Shown here piece after piece: positions 25,181-34,333 of a stretch of DNA of 64,000 nucleotides. The position numbers and the translations under genes are program-made. The stretch is taken from the NCBI RefSeq assembly GCF_005697565.1, contig NZ_CP040004.1, positions 718,345 to 782,344 on the forward strand. The letters are read 5' to 3'. Below the pieces are notes generated by a model. It did no database searches, was not told the DNA's origin, and saw only the letters and a list, made by a program, of their open reading frames with translations. Source of the DNA: Candidatus Nanosynbacter featherlites (lineage in GTDB: Bacteria; Patescibacteriota; Saccharimonadia; Saccharimonadales; Saccharimonadaceae). Each line of letters opens with the position of its first letter. The stretch's first letter is position 1.

Positions 25181-25588
25181 TTATTTGGTAGGATTGTAGA
25201 ACAATGTGTCTGGCTTGCGAACCACGTGCGTTATAGTACTACTACGATTGCCGTATTTACTCTGTAGATCAATGATGGTGACGTGCTGTTCTGTTGGTTC
25301 TGGGCCTGTTTTGAGTACCTGAACCGTGACAACGTCATTTGTTGTCGTCACGCCATATAAGCGCCCGGCCGACAGACGAACATTGTCTGGCGAGGGGTCT
25401 TTGACTGACTGATTAAAATAAAATCGCCACTGGGCAACACTACCAGATTTTGGTGCCGGGACGTATTCGGCACGCCGCAACCGTGGACCTTGCCTGTCGA
25501 CCAGGACAAACATAGTAGCAACAGCAATAATCGCGACCGCCATCACCCATTGCCACCGCTGAGTTCGTTTCACAAAACTAATAGACAT
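25181..25588 (-). CDS. Hypothetical single-pass membrane protein
   Basis: 135 aa from the ATG at 25588, overlapping the previous gene's stop by 11 nt. One N-terminal transmembrane helix (WVMAVAIIAVATMFVLV, ~15-31) and an extracytoplasmic beta-rich domain resembling a Big/SbsA-type Ig fold (FYFNQSVKDPSPDNVRL). An upstream extension would lie inside the neighbour and is unlikely. Function unknown; part of the permease operon. Confidence 0.6.
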   Translation of the reverse strand: MSISFVKRTQRWQWVMAVAIIAVATMFVLVDRQGPRLRRAEYVPAPKSGSVAQWRFYFNQSVKDPSPDNVRLSAGRLYGVTTTNDVVTVQVLKTGPEPTEQHVTIIDLQSKYGNRSSTITHVVRKPDTLFYNPTK

Positions 25589-26327
25589 ATTGGTTTTTCT
25601 CCTTATCAATCGGTCTGACATAATCAGGCGACAGGACCGTACGCTCGGTAGTGTTGGTATTTGGATTGGCGATGAACACGCCACTAGTTTCTACCCACTG
25701 ATCTGGAGCAAAAGTTTTGCGCCAACCTGGGCTGTACACCGGCACGCCAATTGGGCGAGCATCCAAAGCACAACAGGTCACCACAAAACGCGAAACAAAG
25801 AAAACATTCTCATCCTTGCTGGCCGTGATAAATCCACTAACTTTGGCTGGTTTGTTTTGGTATTGTTTTGGGTCGCTGGATTGGGATAATAAGAGCGACC
25901 AATCTTTGATGGTGAAGTTGGTGTAGCTACCTCTTTCTTTGAGAATGGCCGACTCACGAGCATCGCTGGTCGCGTTTGCCCCACTGTTCATCACCCGCTG
26001 GCTCACCGTCAAACTGGTCAACGCTGCCGGCTGTATCACCAGCAGCATGACGATTGAGATGATGATTATCACCATGGTGCCATATGGCCGATATCGTTTA
26101 TGTGAGGTTTTGTGATTGTGCTTTGGTAGTGTGATGAGTGTGGCGAGAGCGAGTAAAACGCCAGTCGTTGCTAATGCCAGGGAAAATAATTCATAGCGCG
26201 GATGAATATACCATTTGAGATTTTCCTCGAAAGATAGCCATATAGTGGCAATGCTGGCAGTCAATATCAGCACAATACCACTCCATTCGTCTACCTTGTT
26301 AATCCATCTCGATACCTTAGAATACAT
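25578..26327 (-). CDS. TIGR03943-type permease partner protein
   Basis: 249 aa with about four N-terminal transmembrane helices and a C-terminal extracytoplasmic domain (FVVTCCALDARPIGVPVY). The pattern CCALDA and the pairing with a UPF0718/YraQ permease are those of the YcgQ/YcgR-like two-protein module. It overlaps the permease by 11 nt. Substrate unknown. Confidence 0.75.
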   Translation of the reverse strand: MYSKVSRWINKVDEWSGIVLILTASIATIWLSFEENLKWYIHPRYELFSLALATTGVLLALATLITLPKHNHKTSHKRYRPYGTMVIIIISIVMLLVIQPAALTSLTVSQRVMNSGANATSDARESAILKERGSYTNFTIKDWSLLLSQSSDPKQYQNKPAKVSGFITASKDENVFFVSRFVVTCCALDARPIGVPVYSPGWRKTFAPDQWVETSGVFIANPNTNTTERTVLSPDYVRPIDKEKNQYVY

Positions 26328-27297
26328 AGTTTACCACCAATCCCAGTAGCGCTGTTAGTAGTACTACCAAAAATGACACTTGCACCAGTACCGTTCGGCG
26401 ATATGTCGTGCGCATCAAACTCAGCATTTTAATGTCAATCATCGGACCAAATGTCAGAAAGCTGACCAGTGAACCAGAGGTGAACGTACCGCGGAATGCC
26501 AATGCAAAGAATGCATCAACACTAGAGCAAATTGACACCACGAACGCCAACAATATCATAACCAACACTGACCAGGCCGGGCTGTTTCCTAACAACAAGA
26601 TGGTTTCGCGTGGCACAACAACTTGGATGAGACCAGCAACCATGGCGCCGATGATCAGCGCTGGCATCATGGTGCGAGTTTCATGCTTGAAAAAATGTAG
26701 CGCGTCAACGAGCCTGTTTGAATTGTCACGTTTTTCTTTACAACTGGCGACGAACTCTGGACGCAGCATGGCGTCTTGTCGCGTGGAACTATATATCCAA
26801 CCAATGAGATTGGCGATCAAAAAACCGCCCAGAATTCTGGCAATCAGTACAGTGGTATCATCAGAGAATGCCTGCTGAGTTGTGATGATGGTCACAGGAT
26901 TTAGTATTGGTGCCGCCAAAAGAAAAGTGAGAGATTCTGCTGGCGTTAAACCTTTGGCAAGCAGCCCGCGCGCTAACGGCACGTTGCCACATTCACAGAC
27001 CGGCATAAACACCCCGAGCAGTGATATGAGAGCACGGCGCAGGAATGGTTGTTTTGGTAAGTGCTGAAGCAGCCAGTCGTGAGGCAACCACACTCGAACA
27101 GCCATGGAAAAAAACATACCCAGCATCACAAACGGCAATGCTTCAATGATGACACTCAAACTCAGAGTAATAAAATCTTGAAAATATTTAGGTAGTTCCA
27201 TGGACAGGTTACGTCCAATAACTTTCACCATAAGAAGCACCGCAACTACCACTGCAGCCAATAGCCAACGTTTATTTGTACTTTGACGTTTTTTCAC
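26317..27297 (-). CDS. YraQ/UPF0718 family permease
   Basis: 326 aa with about eight transmembrane helices. The motif PVCECGNVPLARGLL and the later APILNPVT are the conserved permease elements shared with ArsP-like organoarsenic permeases. C-terminal half repeats the pattern VSICSSVDAFFAL. It works with the next gene product. Metal or thiol-compound export is possible but not shown. Confidence 0.85.
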   Translation of the reverse strand: MKKRQSTNKRWLLAAVVVAVLLMVKVIGRNLSMELPKYFQDFITLSLSVIIEALPFVMLGMFFSMAVRVWLPHDWLLQHLPKQPFLRRALISLLGVFMPVCECGNVPLARGLLAKGLTPAESLTFLLAAPILNPVTIITTQQAFSDDTTVLIARILGGFLIANLIGWIYSSTRQDAMLRPEFVASCKEKRDNSNRLVDALHFFKHETRTMMPALIIGAMVAGLIQVVVPRETILLLGNSPAWSVLVMILLAFVVSICSSVDAFFALAFRGTFTSGSLVSFLTFGPMIDIKMLSLMRTTYRRTVLVQVSFLVVLLTALLGLVVNYVF

Positions 27298-27334
27298 TCA
27301 TCTATTATACGTCTGATCTGCCATTTTTAACAAT

Positions 27335-27374
27335 CAAGAAAAGCAGCGCCCGAGGAGGCAGACGCTACTTTTTT
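27335..27374 (-). terminator. Possible intrinsic terminator
   Basis: Minus-strand AGCG ... CGCT arms enclosing a GC-rich middle, followed by GCTTTTC. The stem is imperfect. It lies after the Gly-rich membrane protein gene and before the permease operon. Confidence 0.4.
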
Positions 27375-27391
27375 GCTGATTTGCACGCCGG

Positions 27392-27838
27392 TTAATTGGA
27401 CTGCGGCGCGGTGTTAGTGGTTGGCGGCTGTGCTGAGCCGGTCTGTGACGACGGCGCAGTTTGGTTATTTTGCCCTGTGCCGTTGCTACTCTGCGTCGCT
27501 GGCGTTTGTGAATTTTGACCAGTCTGGTTCTGACCACCACCCGGTGCGCCGCCCGTTTGTCCACCTGGGCCGCCTGGCTGACTATTCTGGCTTCGGCTCA
27601 TACCCGGCGGACCACCAGCCTGACTATTCATGCCACTATTTTGCGAGCCGCCGACTTGCATACCGACGACAAAGCTGAGCGTACAGGCCACTACGGCGCC
27701 GACTGCTAGGCCAGTGATCGCCCCAGTACTCAGACCATTCTTGCCAGAATTCGTGCCATTCGGGCGCGGCGCGAGAGGCTGATCATAGACCGCTTCTGGT
27801 GTGGTGAGTTGTGCTTGTTTGGTTTGTGAAATTACCAT
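27392..27838 (-). CDS. Gly/Gln/Asn-rich membrane-anchored protein
   Basis: 148 aa. A cytoplasmic N-terminus of ~35 residues, one transmembrane helix (ITGLAVGAVVACTLSFVVGM) and a low-complexity extracytoplasmic tail of Gly, Gln, Asn, Ser and Pro. Good AAAGGAG site. It directly follows the GT2-GT39 gene (19 bp), whose protein carries a similar Gly-rich stretch, so the two may interact at the membrane. No family recognised. Confidence 0.6.
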   Translation of the reverse strand: MVISQTKQAQLTTPEAVYDQPLAPRPNGTNSGKNGLSTGAITGLAVGAVVACTLSFVVGMQVGGSQNSGMNSQAGGPPGMSRSQNSQPGGPGGQTGGAPGGGQNQTGQNSQTPATQSSNGTGQNNQTAPSSQTGSAQPPTTNTAPQSN

Positions 27839-27857
27839 AATTTCTCCTTTCGTTAGT

Positions 27858-30455
27858 TTACGTTGCGGACAGTTTGTATAGTGTTACATCGCTACCTCCA
27901 TAATTAACAACGGTGCCAGTTTGTTTGACCCACGCCGTGATCTCATTATTACCGCCGCCTGGGCCACCACTACGACCATGTGAGCCGATGGCGTAATAGT
28001 TGACCTTGCCGTCCTTCACTAATTGCTTAAATTGTTCCAGTGTCAGCGGCGTATCGCTACCGTTAAACCCACCGACCGCCATGACCGGCTGGCCGCTGGT
28101 TAGCTGAATCGCCGCCGACTCGTTGGCGCTGGCTACTGCTACCAGCCAGGTCGCGCCATTTTGATGCTGCAAAAGATACTGCACCAATTGACTGTCCGCC
28201 TGTGATGTTTCATTATTACTACCCCGCATCGCCGTCGAACTCGGCCCGGCCGTCGGAATACTACCAGTGTGCGCGACGTTGACTGTCGCTAGGGTATACA
28301 CCGTCGGGGCGAGCGTGCAGGCGGCTAGGGCAGCGACAATTGCTGAGTTTTGGAGCCACCGGCGCGGCGTGTAAAGGTTGATTAATAGTCCAATCATCCC
28401 CGCCAGGCCCAATAGACCCACTATCCACATCAGCCACGTCATCGTCCCAGCGTAACCGATGATAATCACTGTGGTCACTGCCGTCACGCCGACCAGCACC
28501 GGCAGTAGCCATGCATATGGTTTGCGCCTGGTATATGCACCCCACAGGAACGGCAGACTGATACCGACGAGTGCCGCCACCGCTGGCGCCATCACCACCA
28601 CGTAGTACGGGTGAATCACGCCGCTGGTCATGCTGAAAATCACGATGTGAATCAGTAGCCATAGCATCCAGAAAATCACTGCCGCCCGCCCGCGATTCGT
28701 TCGTGGCGTTTTGCGTAAAATCCACAGCATCAGCCCACCACCCGCCAGAGCTAAGGCTAGTAACCAAGCAATATTTGGCCCAAAATCATTGTTAAAGATC
28801 CTGAAAATTCCCGTCTGCCCACCAAAGCCCGTACCGCCTGGGCCATGTCCGCCGCCTGGGCCACCACCTCCACCACGCCCACCGAGCAGTCGACCAAGGC
28901 CGTTATAGCCAAAAATCAAACTCCAAATATTGTTATCATTAGTGCTACCCACCCACGGCCGGCTACCAGCTGGCGTCAGCCAGACCAGCACGCTCCACCA
29001 CAGCGTCGATATCGCGGTGATGACGCCCGCAAACATCATGTGCAGAAACTGCGTGATGATCGGCGGCTTGGCAAACACCAGATAGACTAGTACCATCGCT
29101 GGTAGTACCATTAGTCCTTGCAACATCTTGGTGTTAAACGCCAGCCCCGTGAATAGCCCCGCCAGACCCAACCACAACAGTGGCCGTTTACCTTCCAGCG
29201 AACGTAAAAACGCGTATCCACTAGCGGTCAACATCAATGTCAAAATCGCATCAGGATTATTGAAGCCAAACATTAGTGCTGCCACTGGTGTCATTGCCAA
29301 TACCGTCCCAGCGATTGCCGCACTCATAAAGCCAAACTGCCGCTTCACCGCCGCATAGACTAGCCACACTGAACCAACTCCTGCTAGTACACTTGGCAGT
29401 AACATCGAAAAGCTTGAAAAGCCAAACAACCGAGCGCTCAGTCCCATCACCATTGTCGCTAGTGGCGGCTTATCAACCGACACATAATTAGCCGCGTCCA
29501 AACTGCCAAATAACCACGCCGTCCAATCCTGACTGGCCGCCTGCACTGCCGCCGCATAGTAACTATTCGCCATGCCGTTATGGAGCGCGCCAAACAAATA
29601 CAATACACTAGTCAACGCCAACAACACTGGTAGAGTCCACCTCTCAAACCATGACCGTTTGTCTAGTTCTTTATTGACGCGGTATAGCCCCTTCAGATCA
29701 TCGACAGCCGTTTTCACAATTTTCACGCGACTATCCGTATCCTCAATCCAGGTCACCGGTTGCTCATAAATCGGCACACCCGCCCGCTCAGTTTTTATTA
29801 ACAATTCAGTGTCAAAAAACCACTCATTGTCTTTGATTTTCGGTAAGAATTTTGCGGCGACATCCCGGCGAATCGCCTTGAAGCCGCACTGCGCATCACT
29901 AAACTTGGTACCTGAGGTCCATTTGATAATGTTGTTATAGCAACGCGAGATGAACTCCCGCTTCACGCCACGACTAGTTCTAGAATCTTTTAATAGCCGC
30001 GAGCCAATCGCCACGCCGGCTTCGCCCGCCACTAACGGCTGAATCATTGGTAGAAAATCATCCAGGCTGGTCGACAGATCAACGTCCATATACGCCAAAA
30101 TGTCTGCCGGGCTATTCTGCCAGACCCGCTTGAGCGCCCGCCCGCGACCGCGCTCCACCAGGCTCACCACCCGCACCGACCGGTGCTTTTCCGCTAAGTT
30201 CTTGGCAATTTCCAGCGTCTTGTCCTGACTACCGTTGTCCGCGATGGTGATTTGATAGCGATACGGCAGGTGTTTCGCCATATACCCATCAAGCGTCATG
30301 ATGCTTTTTTGAAGAATCTTCTCCTCATTAAGCACTGGTACGACGATATCGACGAGCGGACGGGCAATCGCCCGAAATGATGGCTGGCTCTCAGAAGTGG
30401 CGAGGTGCCGCGACCGAGCCAGCGGTTGGGCTATGGTTGCTGCTTTCATATTCAT
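27858..30455 (-). CDS. GT2-GT39 fused membrane glycosyltransferase (YkcB/PMT-like)
   Basis: 865 aa. Residues ~30-270 are a GT2 domain of the polyprenyl-phosphate type (VDIVVPVLNEEKIL, DVDLSTSLDD, FSDAQCGFKA). Residues ~280-690 are a GT39 domain with many helices and the acidic loop motif VSVDKPPLATM. A Gly-rich luminal segment at ~505-535 and a soluble C-terminal domain follow. The fusion would make a polyprenyl-linked sugar and use it outside the membrane, probably on a surface glycan or protein. A -10-like TATAGT ends 7 nt before the ATG, so the message may be leaderless. Confidence 0.85.
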   Translation of the reverse strand: MNMKAATIAQPLARSRHLATSESQPSFRAIARPLVDIVVPVLNEEKILQKSIMTLDGYMAKHLPYRYQITIADNGSQDKTLEIAKNLAEKHRSVRVVSLVERGRGRALKRVWQNSPADILAYMDVDLSTSLDDFLPMIQPLVAGEAGVAIGSRLLKDSRTSRGVKREFISRCYNNIIKWTSGTKFSDAQCGFKAIRRDVAAKFLPKIKDNEWFFDTELLIKTERAGVPIYEQPVTWIEDTDSRVKIVKTAVDDLKGLYRVNKELDKRSWFERWTLPVLLALTSVLYLFGALHNGMANSYYAAAVQAASQDWTAWLFGSLDAANYVSVDKPPLATMVMGLSARLFGFSSFSMLLPSVLAGVGSVWLVYAAVKRQFGFMSAAIAGTVLAMTPVAALMFGFNNPDAILTLMLTASGYAFLRSLEGKRPLLWLGLAGLFTGLAFNTKMLQGLMVLPAMVLVYLVFAKPPIITQFLHMMFAGVITAISTLWWSVLVWLTPAGSRPWVGSTNDNNIWSLIFGYNGLGRLLGGRGGGGGPGGGHGPGGTGFGGQTGIFRIFNNDFGPNIAWLLALALAGGGLMLWILRKTPRTNRGRAAVIFWMLWLLIHIVIFSMTSGVIHPYYVVVMAPAVAALVGISLPFLWGAYTRRKPYAWLLPVLVGVTAVTTVIIIGYAGTMTWLMWIVGLLGLAGMIGLLINLYTPRRWLQNSAIVAALAACTLAPTVYTLATVNVAHTGSIPTAGPSSTAMRGSNNETSQADSQLVQYLLQHQNGATWLVAVASANESAAIQLTSGQPVMAVGGFNGSDTPLTLEQFKQLVKDGKVNYYAIGSHGRSGGPGGGNNEITAWVKQTGTVVNYGGSDVTLYKLSAT

Positions 30456-30534
30456 GCAAGCAACTATAGATGAGGGGACTGTAATTTTGCTTTAAGAACA
30501 TATCAATCCAGCTCTTCTTACACTTACAGGAGGA

Positions 30535-31269
30535 TTAGTAATATGGGCTATCAAATAATGGTTTTGCGTCAGTCCCCTGAAGAGCATGACGAACCTCATA
30601 CCTGTGAGCACGATCAAATACAGTAGCCTTATTATTTACAAGTATTACGTTTATGTATTTTGGTAACTTGTACGATAACAGAGTGATGCCTACCATCTCA
30701 ATTGTTTTTGATACTGCTATAAATATCTGTTTTGCGTTTTCTTGGTTATTAAAATCTGGAACATTCTTCTTATTTCTAAAATCCCCGTCATGCTCATTTA
30801 CATTACGATTGTCGCGCAGATAATCCTGCCAAGTCCGCTTCTGAATATCAATAAATGATTTCAAGTCGCTCACCTCGGGGTGCCGCCTAATAAACCCACT
30901 CATTTGCTGTTCATAATCATCTCCTGAAAATAGACATCCCGTATCATATCCAAATGATCTAGTAAATTTTACGAGCCTATCCTTATAAGCACTCCATAGG
31001 CAACCATAGAGTGAGTTATAAACCGCGGTTATTTCAGAACTGGGTCGCGAATTAAAACAACTTTCCGCCACCACCTTGTAGTGATTCCTTGCTTCCTGAA
31101 GCTTTTCATAGATACGATCCGCGCAGAAATCAGCCTCATCTCTAATCTTGTCATTCTCTATTTTTTCTGCAGCCTTCTTAAATAGAAACCAAATACTCTC
31201 TACTTCTGGGTCGCTAGGTCCCCATTCTGCCCTTAATGAAAAAGTAAACTGTGTTTTATTAACTATCAT
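30535..31269 (-). CDS. Hypothetical protein of the RloAB locus, possible HEPN-like effector
   Basis: 244 aa, mostly alpha-helical, no signal or membrane segment. The segment RDNRNVNEHDGD contains R-x4-H, the catalytic pattern of HEPN ribonucleases. No family is recognised with certainty. It follows the RloB-like gene on the same strand with a short gap and could be the toxic or effector arm of that defence locus. The ATG at 31269 has a weak site; an in-frame TTG at 31290 is an alternative. Confidence 0.45.
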   Translation of the reverse strand: MIVNKTQFTFSLRAEWGPSDPEVESIWFLFKKAAEKIENDKIRDEADFCADRIYEKLQEARNHYKVVAESCFNSRPSSEITAVYNSLYGCLWSAYKDRLVKFTRSFGYDTGCLFSGDDYEQQMSGFIRRHPEVSDLKSFIDIQKRTWQDYLRDNRNVNEHDGDFRNKKNVPDFNNQENAKQIFIAVSKTIEMVGITLLSYKLPKYINVILVNNKATVFDRAHRYEVRHALQGTDAKPLFDSPYY

Positions 31270-31312
31270 ACGGTTAATTGCCTTGATCAATATCTATTCT
31301 TTTTCGTTATCC

Positions 31313-31939
31313 TCACTCTAGTTCAAGCAACCTCTCTACAAGCATAAAAACAGTAGTGGAGGGGTCGGCATTGGCAGGGTCATTCTTATCGCTCAGTCTA
31401 TATAGCTTCTTCGCATTTCGGATCGCAACATCTACCTTATCTTCAAGTTTGTCATACATTGACTGATCGTTCTTTTTATAGGTGCCCATAATCTCCCTCA
31501 ACTTAACGATGTAATCAGAACGCAATATTTGAGTGTCACAGTAATTAAAATGTAACAAATACCAAAGTTCAAATGCATCATTAGAATATGCAACCTGCAC
31601 TCCATTGGATTTAGCTTTTTCAATCGCAGAGTTGAATAAAGCAACGTCACTAGGGTTTGCTCTATTCTTATCCCTGTCAAATACACACCAAACCTCTTCG
31701 TAATCGCCATCTTCTTCCATCAAGGCTAGTGCCCTATCGACTACGCTAGTATGTACCGCCCCTGCTGGCTCTATAACTACATTCATGGTTCTAACCTTAA
31801 ATCCCTTAAAATAGTTTGGCTCCGTTCTTTTTCCTTCACAAACGATAAGAATCCGCGGTTTAACCTCACGGTTTGCTGATTTTCTAGAGAGTCGGCTCCT
31901 ACCCCTAGAGCGCTCCCATGCTTTTACCCTCCTACTCAT
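31313..31939 (-). CDS. RloB-like TOPRIM protein
   Basis: 208 aa. The TOPRIM core is visible as ILIVCEGKRTEPNYF (catalytic Glu) and VWCVFDRDKN (DxD). RloB is normally paired with an RloA AAA ATPase, encoded 9 bp upstream here. Such pairs are equivalent to AbiLi/AbiLii abortive-infection systems and related to other ATPase-TOPRIM defence systems. No ribosome binding site is evident, so translation may be coupled. Confidence 0.85.
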   Translation of the reverse strand: MSRRVKAWERSRGRSRLSRKSANREVKPRILIVCEGKRTEPNYFKGFKVRTMNVVIEPAGAVHTSVVDRALALMEEDGDYEEVWCVFDRDKNRANPSDVALFNSAIEKAKSNGVQVAYSNDAFELWYLLHFNYCDTQILRSDYIVKLREIMGTYKKNDQSMYDKLEDKVDVAIRNAKKLYRLSDKNDPANADPSTTVFMLVERLLELE

Positions 31940-31948
31940 TATGTTAAT

Positions 31949-33226
31949 CTATAAACTATTAAAATCCCCTATATATGGTATCGCGCCATATCTACCATTT
32001 ATGTAATCTTTCTGGAATGAAGCATCTTTTCGGGGCTTATATTCCAACAATGAATATAAATGAGAGGAACCATACTTATCCTTTTCTGTGAACCAGATCT
32101 GGTCTCTTCTAAAATGGTTTCCCTGCAGAAGATTAGTGTCGTGGGTTGTAAATATTAACTGTGCGTTCTTTTTATTACTAATCTTTGAATTGAAAAGTTT
32201 TACAATCTCTTTCGTTACGAGTGGATGAAGTTTTGACTCAAGTTCATCTACGACGATTGTCTTACCAGTTTCAAGCGACTGAACCAAGCTTCCCGCTAAG
32301 GCAAATAATTTTTTAGTACCATCAGACTCTTGCTGCCGAAGATCAAACTCTTCAATACCCGACTCTTTACCGTCTTCGTAAGTCTTACGATAAATGATAA
32401 CTCGGGGTGGCATTTTCTTCCCCCCACCTTCTTTTTCAAAGAGTGCATTTACACTCGCAATAAAAGCCCTCGCTTGGTCAGATATCTCCAAATCAGCAGG
32501 TATCGCAATAGGCACGAAATATCGCTCCTCGATAGCGATATCTTCAATTTGAGCATCAAATCTATTAAGAATATCAAGAACCTGTTTCTTTCTCTTTTTG
32601 CCGCTCTTGCCTTCTTCTAAAAGCATATCAGTAGTATTACTCAAATCAGAGTCTAACCCGCTCATAACAGACATATCCTCAAACCACTCTATGATAGATT
32701 GGGTAATGCTTGCACCATTAAGCTGAGCTACAAATGATAAAAATAGTTTATCCTTTTTGATACTATCGCTTAATATTCTTCCCTCTCTAAATGAACGGCC
32801 AATAGTTATGTTTTGTTTTTCTCGAATAAAAAGAGATGCTTCTCTAGTTGTCGGAACATAAAACAACCATTCTGACAAGACACTCTTTCTGTCAATTTCA
32901 AAGCCATATCTATACCTTATATTATCTTTCATGAAAATTATTTCAAAGAAGGTTGGCTCATCTTTCATAGTTCTATCAAGCTTATAAGCACAGTTACGTA
33001 TTGGGGCTTCCTCTAATACAAGATTTCGCATAAAATCAATTGCTTGAACGAAATTTGTCTTGCCACTACCATTGGCACCATAAACAGCCGCGCTCTTAAG
33101 AATGCGCCTATTGTTGACTAGAAAGGTATTATTATCTCCATTTGTCTTATCATTTGAAGCAAGCATACTAAACTCAGCCATGTCTTTAAATGATAGGCAG
33201 TTTGCAGTTCTAAATTCTATGAGCAT
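31949..33226 (-). CDS. RloA-like AAA/ABC-type ATPase of a defence pair
   Basis: 425 aa. Walker A GANGSGKTN at about residue 50, a long helical insertion, then a D-loop region and Walker B TIVVDELESKLHP with the switch His in FTTHDTNLL. This is the overcoming-lysogenization/SMC-like ATPase fold found in AbiLi and RloA. Strong ribosome binding site (AGGAGA). Together with RloB it should sense phage and trigger growth arrest. Confidence 0.85.
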   Translation of the reverse strand: MLIEFRTANCLSFKDMAEFSMLASNDKTNGDNNTFLVNNRRILKSAAVYGANGSGKTNFVQAIDFMRNLVLEEAPIRNCAYKLDRTMKDEPTFFEIIFMKDNIRYRYGFEIDRKSVLSEWLFYVPTTREASLFIREKQNITIGRSFREGRILSDSIKKDKLFLSFVAQLNGASITQSIIEWFEDMSVMSGLDSDLSNTTDMLLEEGKSGKKRKKQVLDILNRFDAQIEDIAIEERYFVPIAIPADLEISDQARAFIASVNALFEKEGGGKKMPPRVIIYRKTYEDGKESGIEEFDLRQQESDGTKKLFALAGSLVQSLETGKTIVVDELESKLHPLVTKEIVKLFNSKISNKKNAQLIFTTHDTNLLQGNHFRRDQIWFTEKDKYGSSHLYSLLEYKPRKDASFQKDYINGRYGAIPYIGDFNSL

Positions 33227-33377
33227 AAATTTCTCCTGCCTGAAATTATACCAAAATATACACTAAAATGCAATGATTTGAGTTATTTTCACAAAATATG
33301 CTATTTTAAATCATTTTATAAGTCTTATTCTTGTTATTTACAGCTCTTTTACAGCCCCACCCGCTATACTCACCAAC

Positions 33378-33830
33378 ATGAATCTTCGCAAACAACTCAC
33401 CACCTTTGCCGCCATCGGCACTCTCAACACCGCCGTTGATGTCACAATATACACTCTGCTGATATGGCTCACCGCACCGCTACTATTAGCTATTATCATT
33501 TCAACCACCGCAGGAATGGTTTGCAGCTATATTCTCAATAGGCGATTCACCTTCAAGACCAACCGCCAGCCAATCGTCCAGTTCATCTGCATCACCATCA
33601 CTGGCCTGTGGATTTTACAACCAGTCGTCATATGGCTACTCGTCCAACTGCTCGGGATAACCAGCACACTTGGCTTAAGCATGGCAAAATTAGCCGCCAC
33701 CAGCATCAGTCTGATGTGGAATTTTGTGTGGTACCGAATCGTATTTCAAAAAACAAAGAAAAAACACCTCCGTAGAAGTGTCTTTTCTTGGCTCCGGCAG
33801 CTGGGCTCGAACCAGCGACCTATTGGTTAA
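33378..33830 (+). CDS. GtrA-family membrane protein with a 3' end running into a tRNA gene
   Basis: 150 aa. Four transmembrane helices with the GtrA patterns AAIGTLNTAVDVTIY and CSYILNRRFTF. GtrA proteins help flip or use polyprenyl-linked sugars. The natural family ending would be near WYRIVFQKTKKK (~residue 131); the last ~20 residues are encoded by the terminator and by the antisense of tRNA-Asn, and the stop codon falls in the anticodon loop region. The 5' end has TATACT ending 7 nt before the ATG, another possible leaderless start. Confidence 0.8.
   Translation: MNLRKQLTTFAAIGTLNTAVDVTIYTLLIWLTAPLLLAIIISTTAGMVCSYILNRRFTFKTNRQPIVQFICITITGLWILQPVVIWLLVQLLGITSTLGLSMAKLAATSISLMWNFVWYRIVFQKTKKKHLRRSVFSWLRQLGSNQRPIG
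33757..33786. terminator. Terminator of tRNA-Asn, within the GtrA 3' end
   Basis: Minus-strand stem ACACTTC/GAGGTGT with loop TACG, followed by a T6 run, directly after the tRNA. The same hairpin on the plus strand is followed by CTTTTC, so it may also stop the GtrA transcript. Confidence 0.75.
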
Positions 33831-33863
33831 CAGCCAACCGCTCTACCACTGAGCTATGCCGGA
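33789..33863 (-). tRNA. tRNA-Asn(GTT)
   Basis: 75 nt on the minus strand with encoded CCA. Acceptor TCCGGCA/TGCCGGA, D-arm GCTC/GAGC, anticodon loop CTGTTAA, T-arm GCTGG/CCAGC with loop TTCGAGC, discriminator G. All stems pair (one G-T wobble in the anticodon stem). It is transcribed towards the GtrA gene, whose last 42 nt it overlaps in antisense. Confidence 0.97.
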
Positions 33864-33924
33864 ATACCGTATTGCCATTGTACCGTATCATGACATTATT
33901 GTAAAGAACTGAATTAGGGTTATA

Positions 33925-34278
33925 TTAGGCACCTTTGACAATATCCAAGGCTTTTCTCAGGATGGCTGCCTCCTCATGAGCCACCTCATCCGCCGTGGCC
34001 TCACGTTTTTTGGCTTCTTGCTCCAACTGCTGCCACCACGGTGTAGTTACATCAGTGGTCGTATCGCGATTGATGCAAAGCTCCAGCGACCTGGCTTTAC
34101 CCTCTCGCTTGATCAAGGCCCCTTGCGCCACCAAACCATCAATATGTTTGGCTACTGTTGAGACTGATTTATAGCCCAAAGCCTGCATTATCTCTCGAAA
34201 CGTTGGGCTATATCCCTGTCCACTAATGAATCCTTCAATAAAATCTAGTAGTTGTTTTTGCTTTTTTGTTAGTTTCAT
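33925..34278 (-). CDS. LexA-like DNA-binding domain protein without a protease domain
   Basis: 117 aa. Residues 1-65 match the LexA winged helix (LTKKQKQLLDFI, SPTFREIMQALGYKS, GALIKREGKARSLEL). The expected S24 autoprotease domain with its Ser/Lys dyad is absent; instead there is a short charged helix. It may be a stand-alone regulator. It is divergent from galE with a 55-bp shared promoter region. Confidence 0.75.
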   Translation of the reverse strand: MKLTKKQKQLLDFIEGFISGQGYSPTFREIMQALGYKSVSTVAKHIDGLVAQGALIKREGKARSLELCINRDTTTDVTTPWWQQLEQEAKKREATADEVAHEEAAILRKALDIVKGA

Positions 34279-34333
34279 ATATGTTCTATTCCTTGCTATA
34301 CTTATAATACAACCAAATAGGAGGATAATAAAG

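Noticed and set aside
27334-27564. Arg-rich 76-codon ORF overlapping the Gly-rich membrane protein gene
   Set aside because: Shadow frame of a GC-rich repetitive coding region, no ribosome binding site.
28261-28767. 168-codon ORF inside the GT2-GT39 gene
   Set aside because: Alternate frame of a high-GC coding region; no domain similarity.
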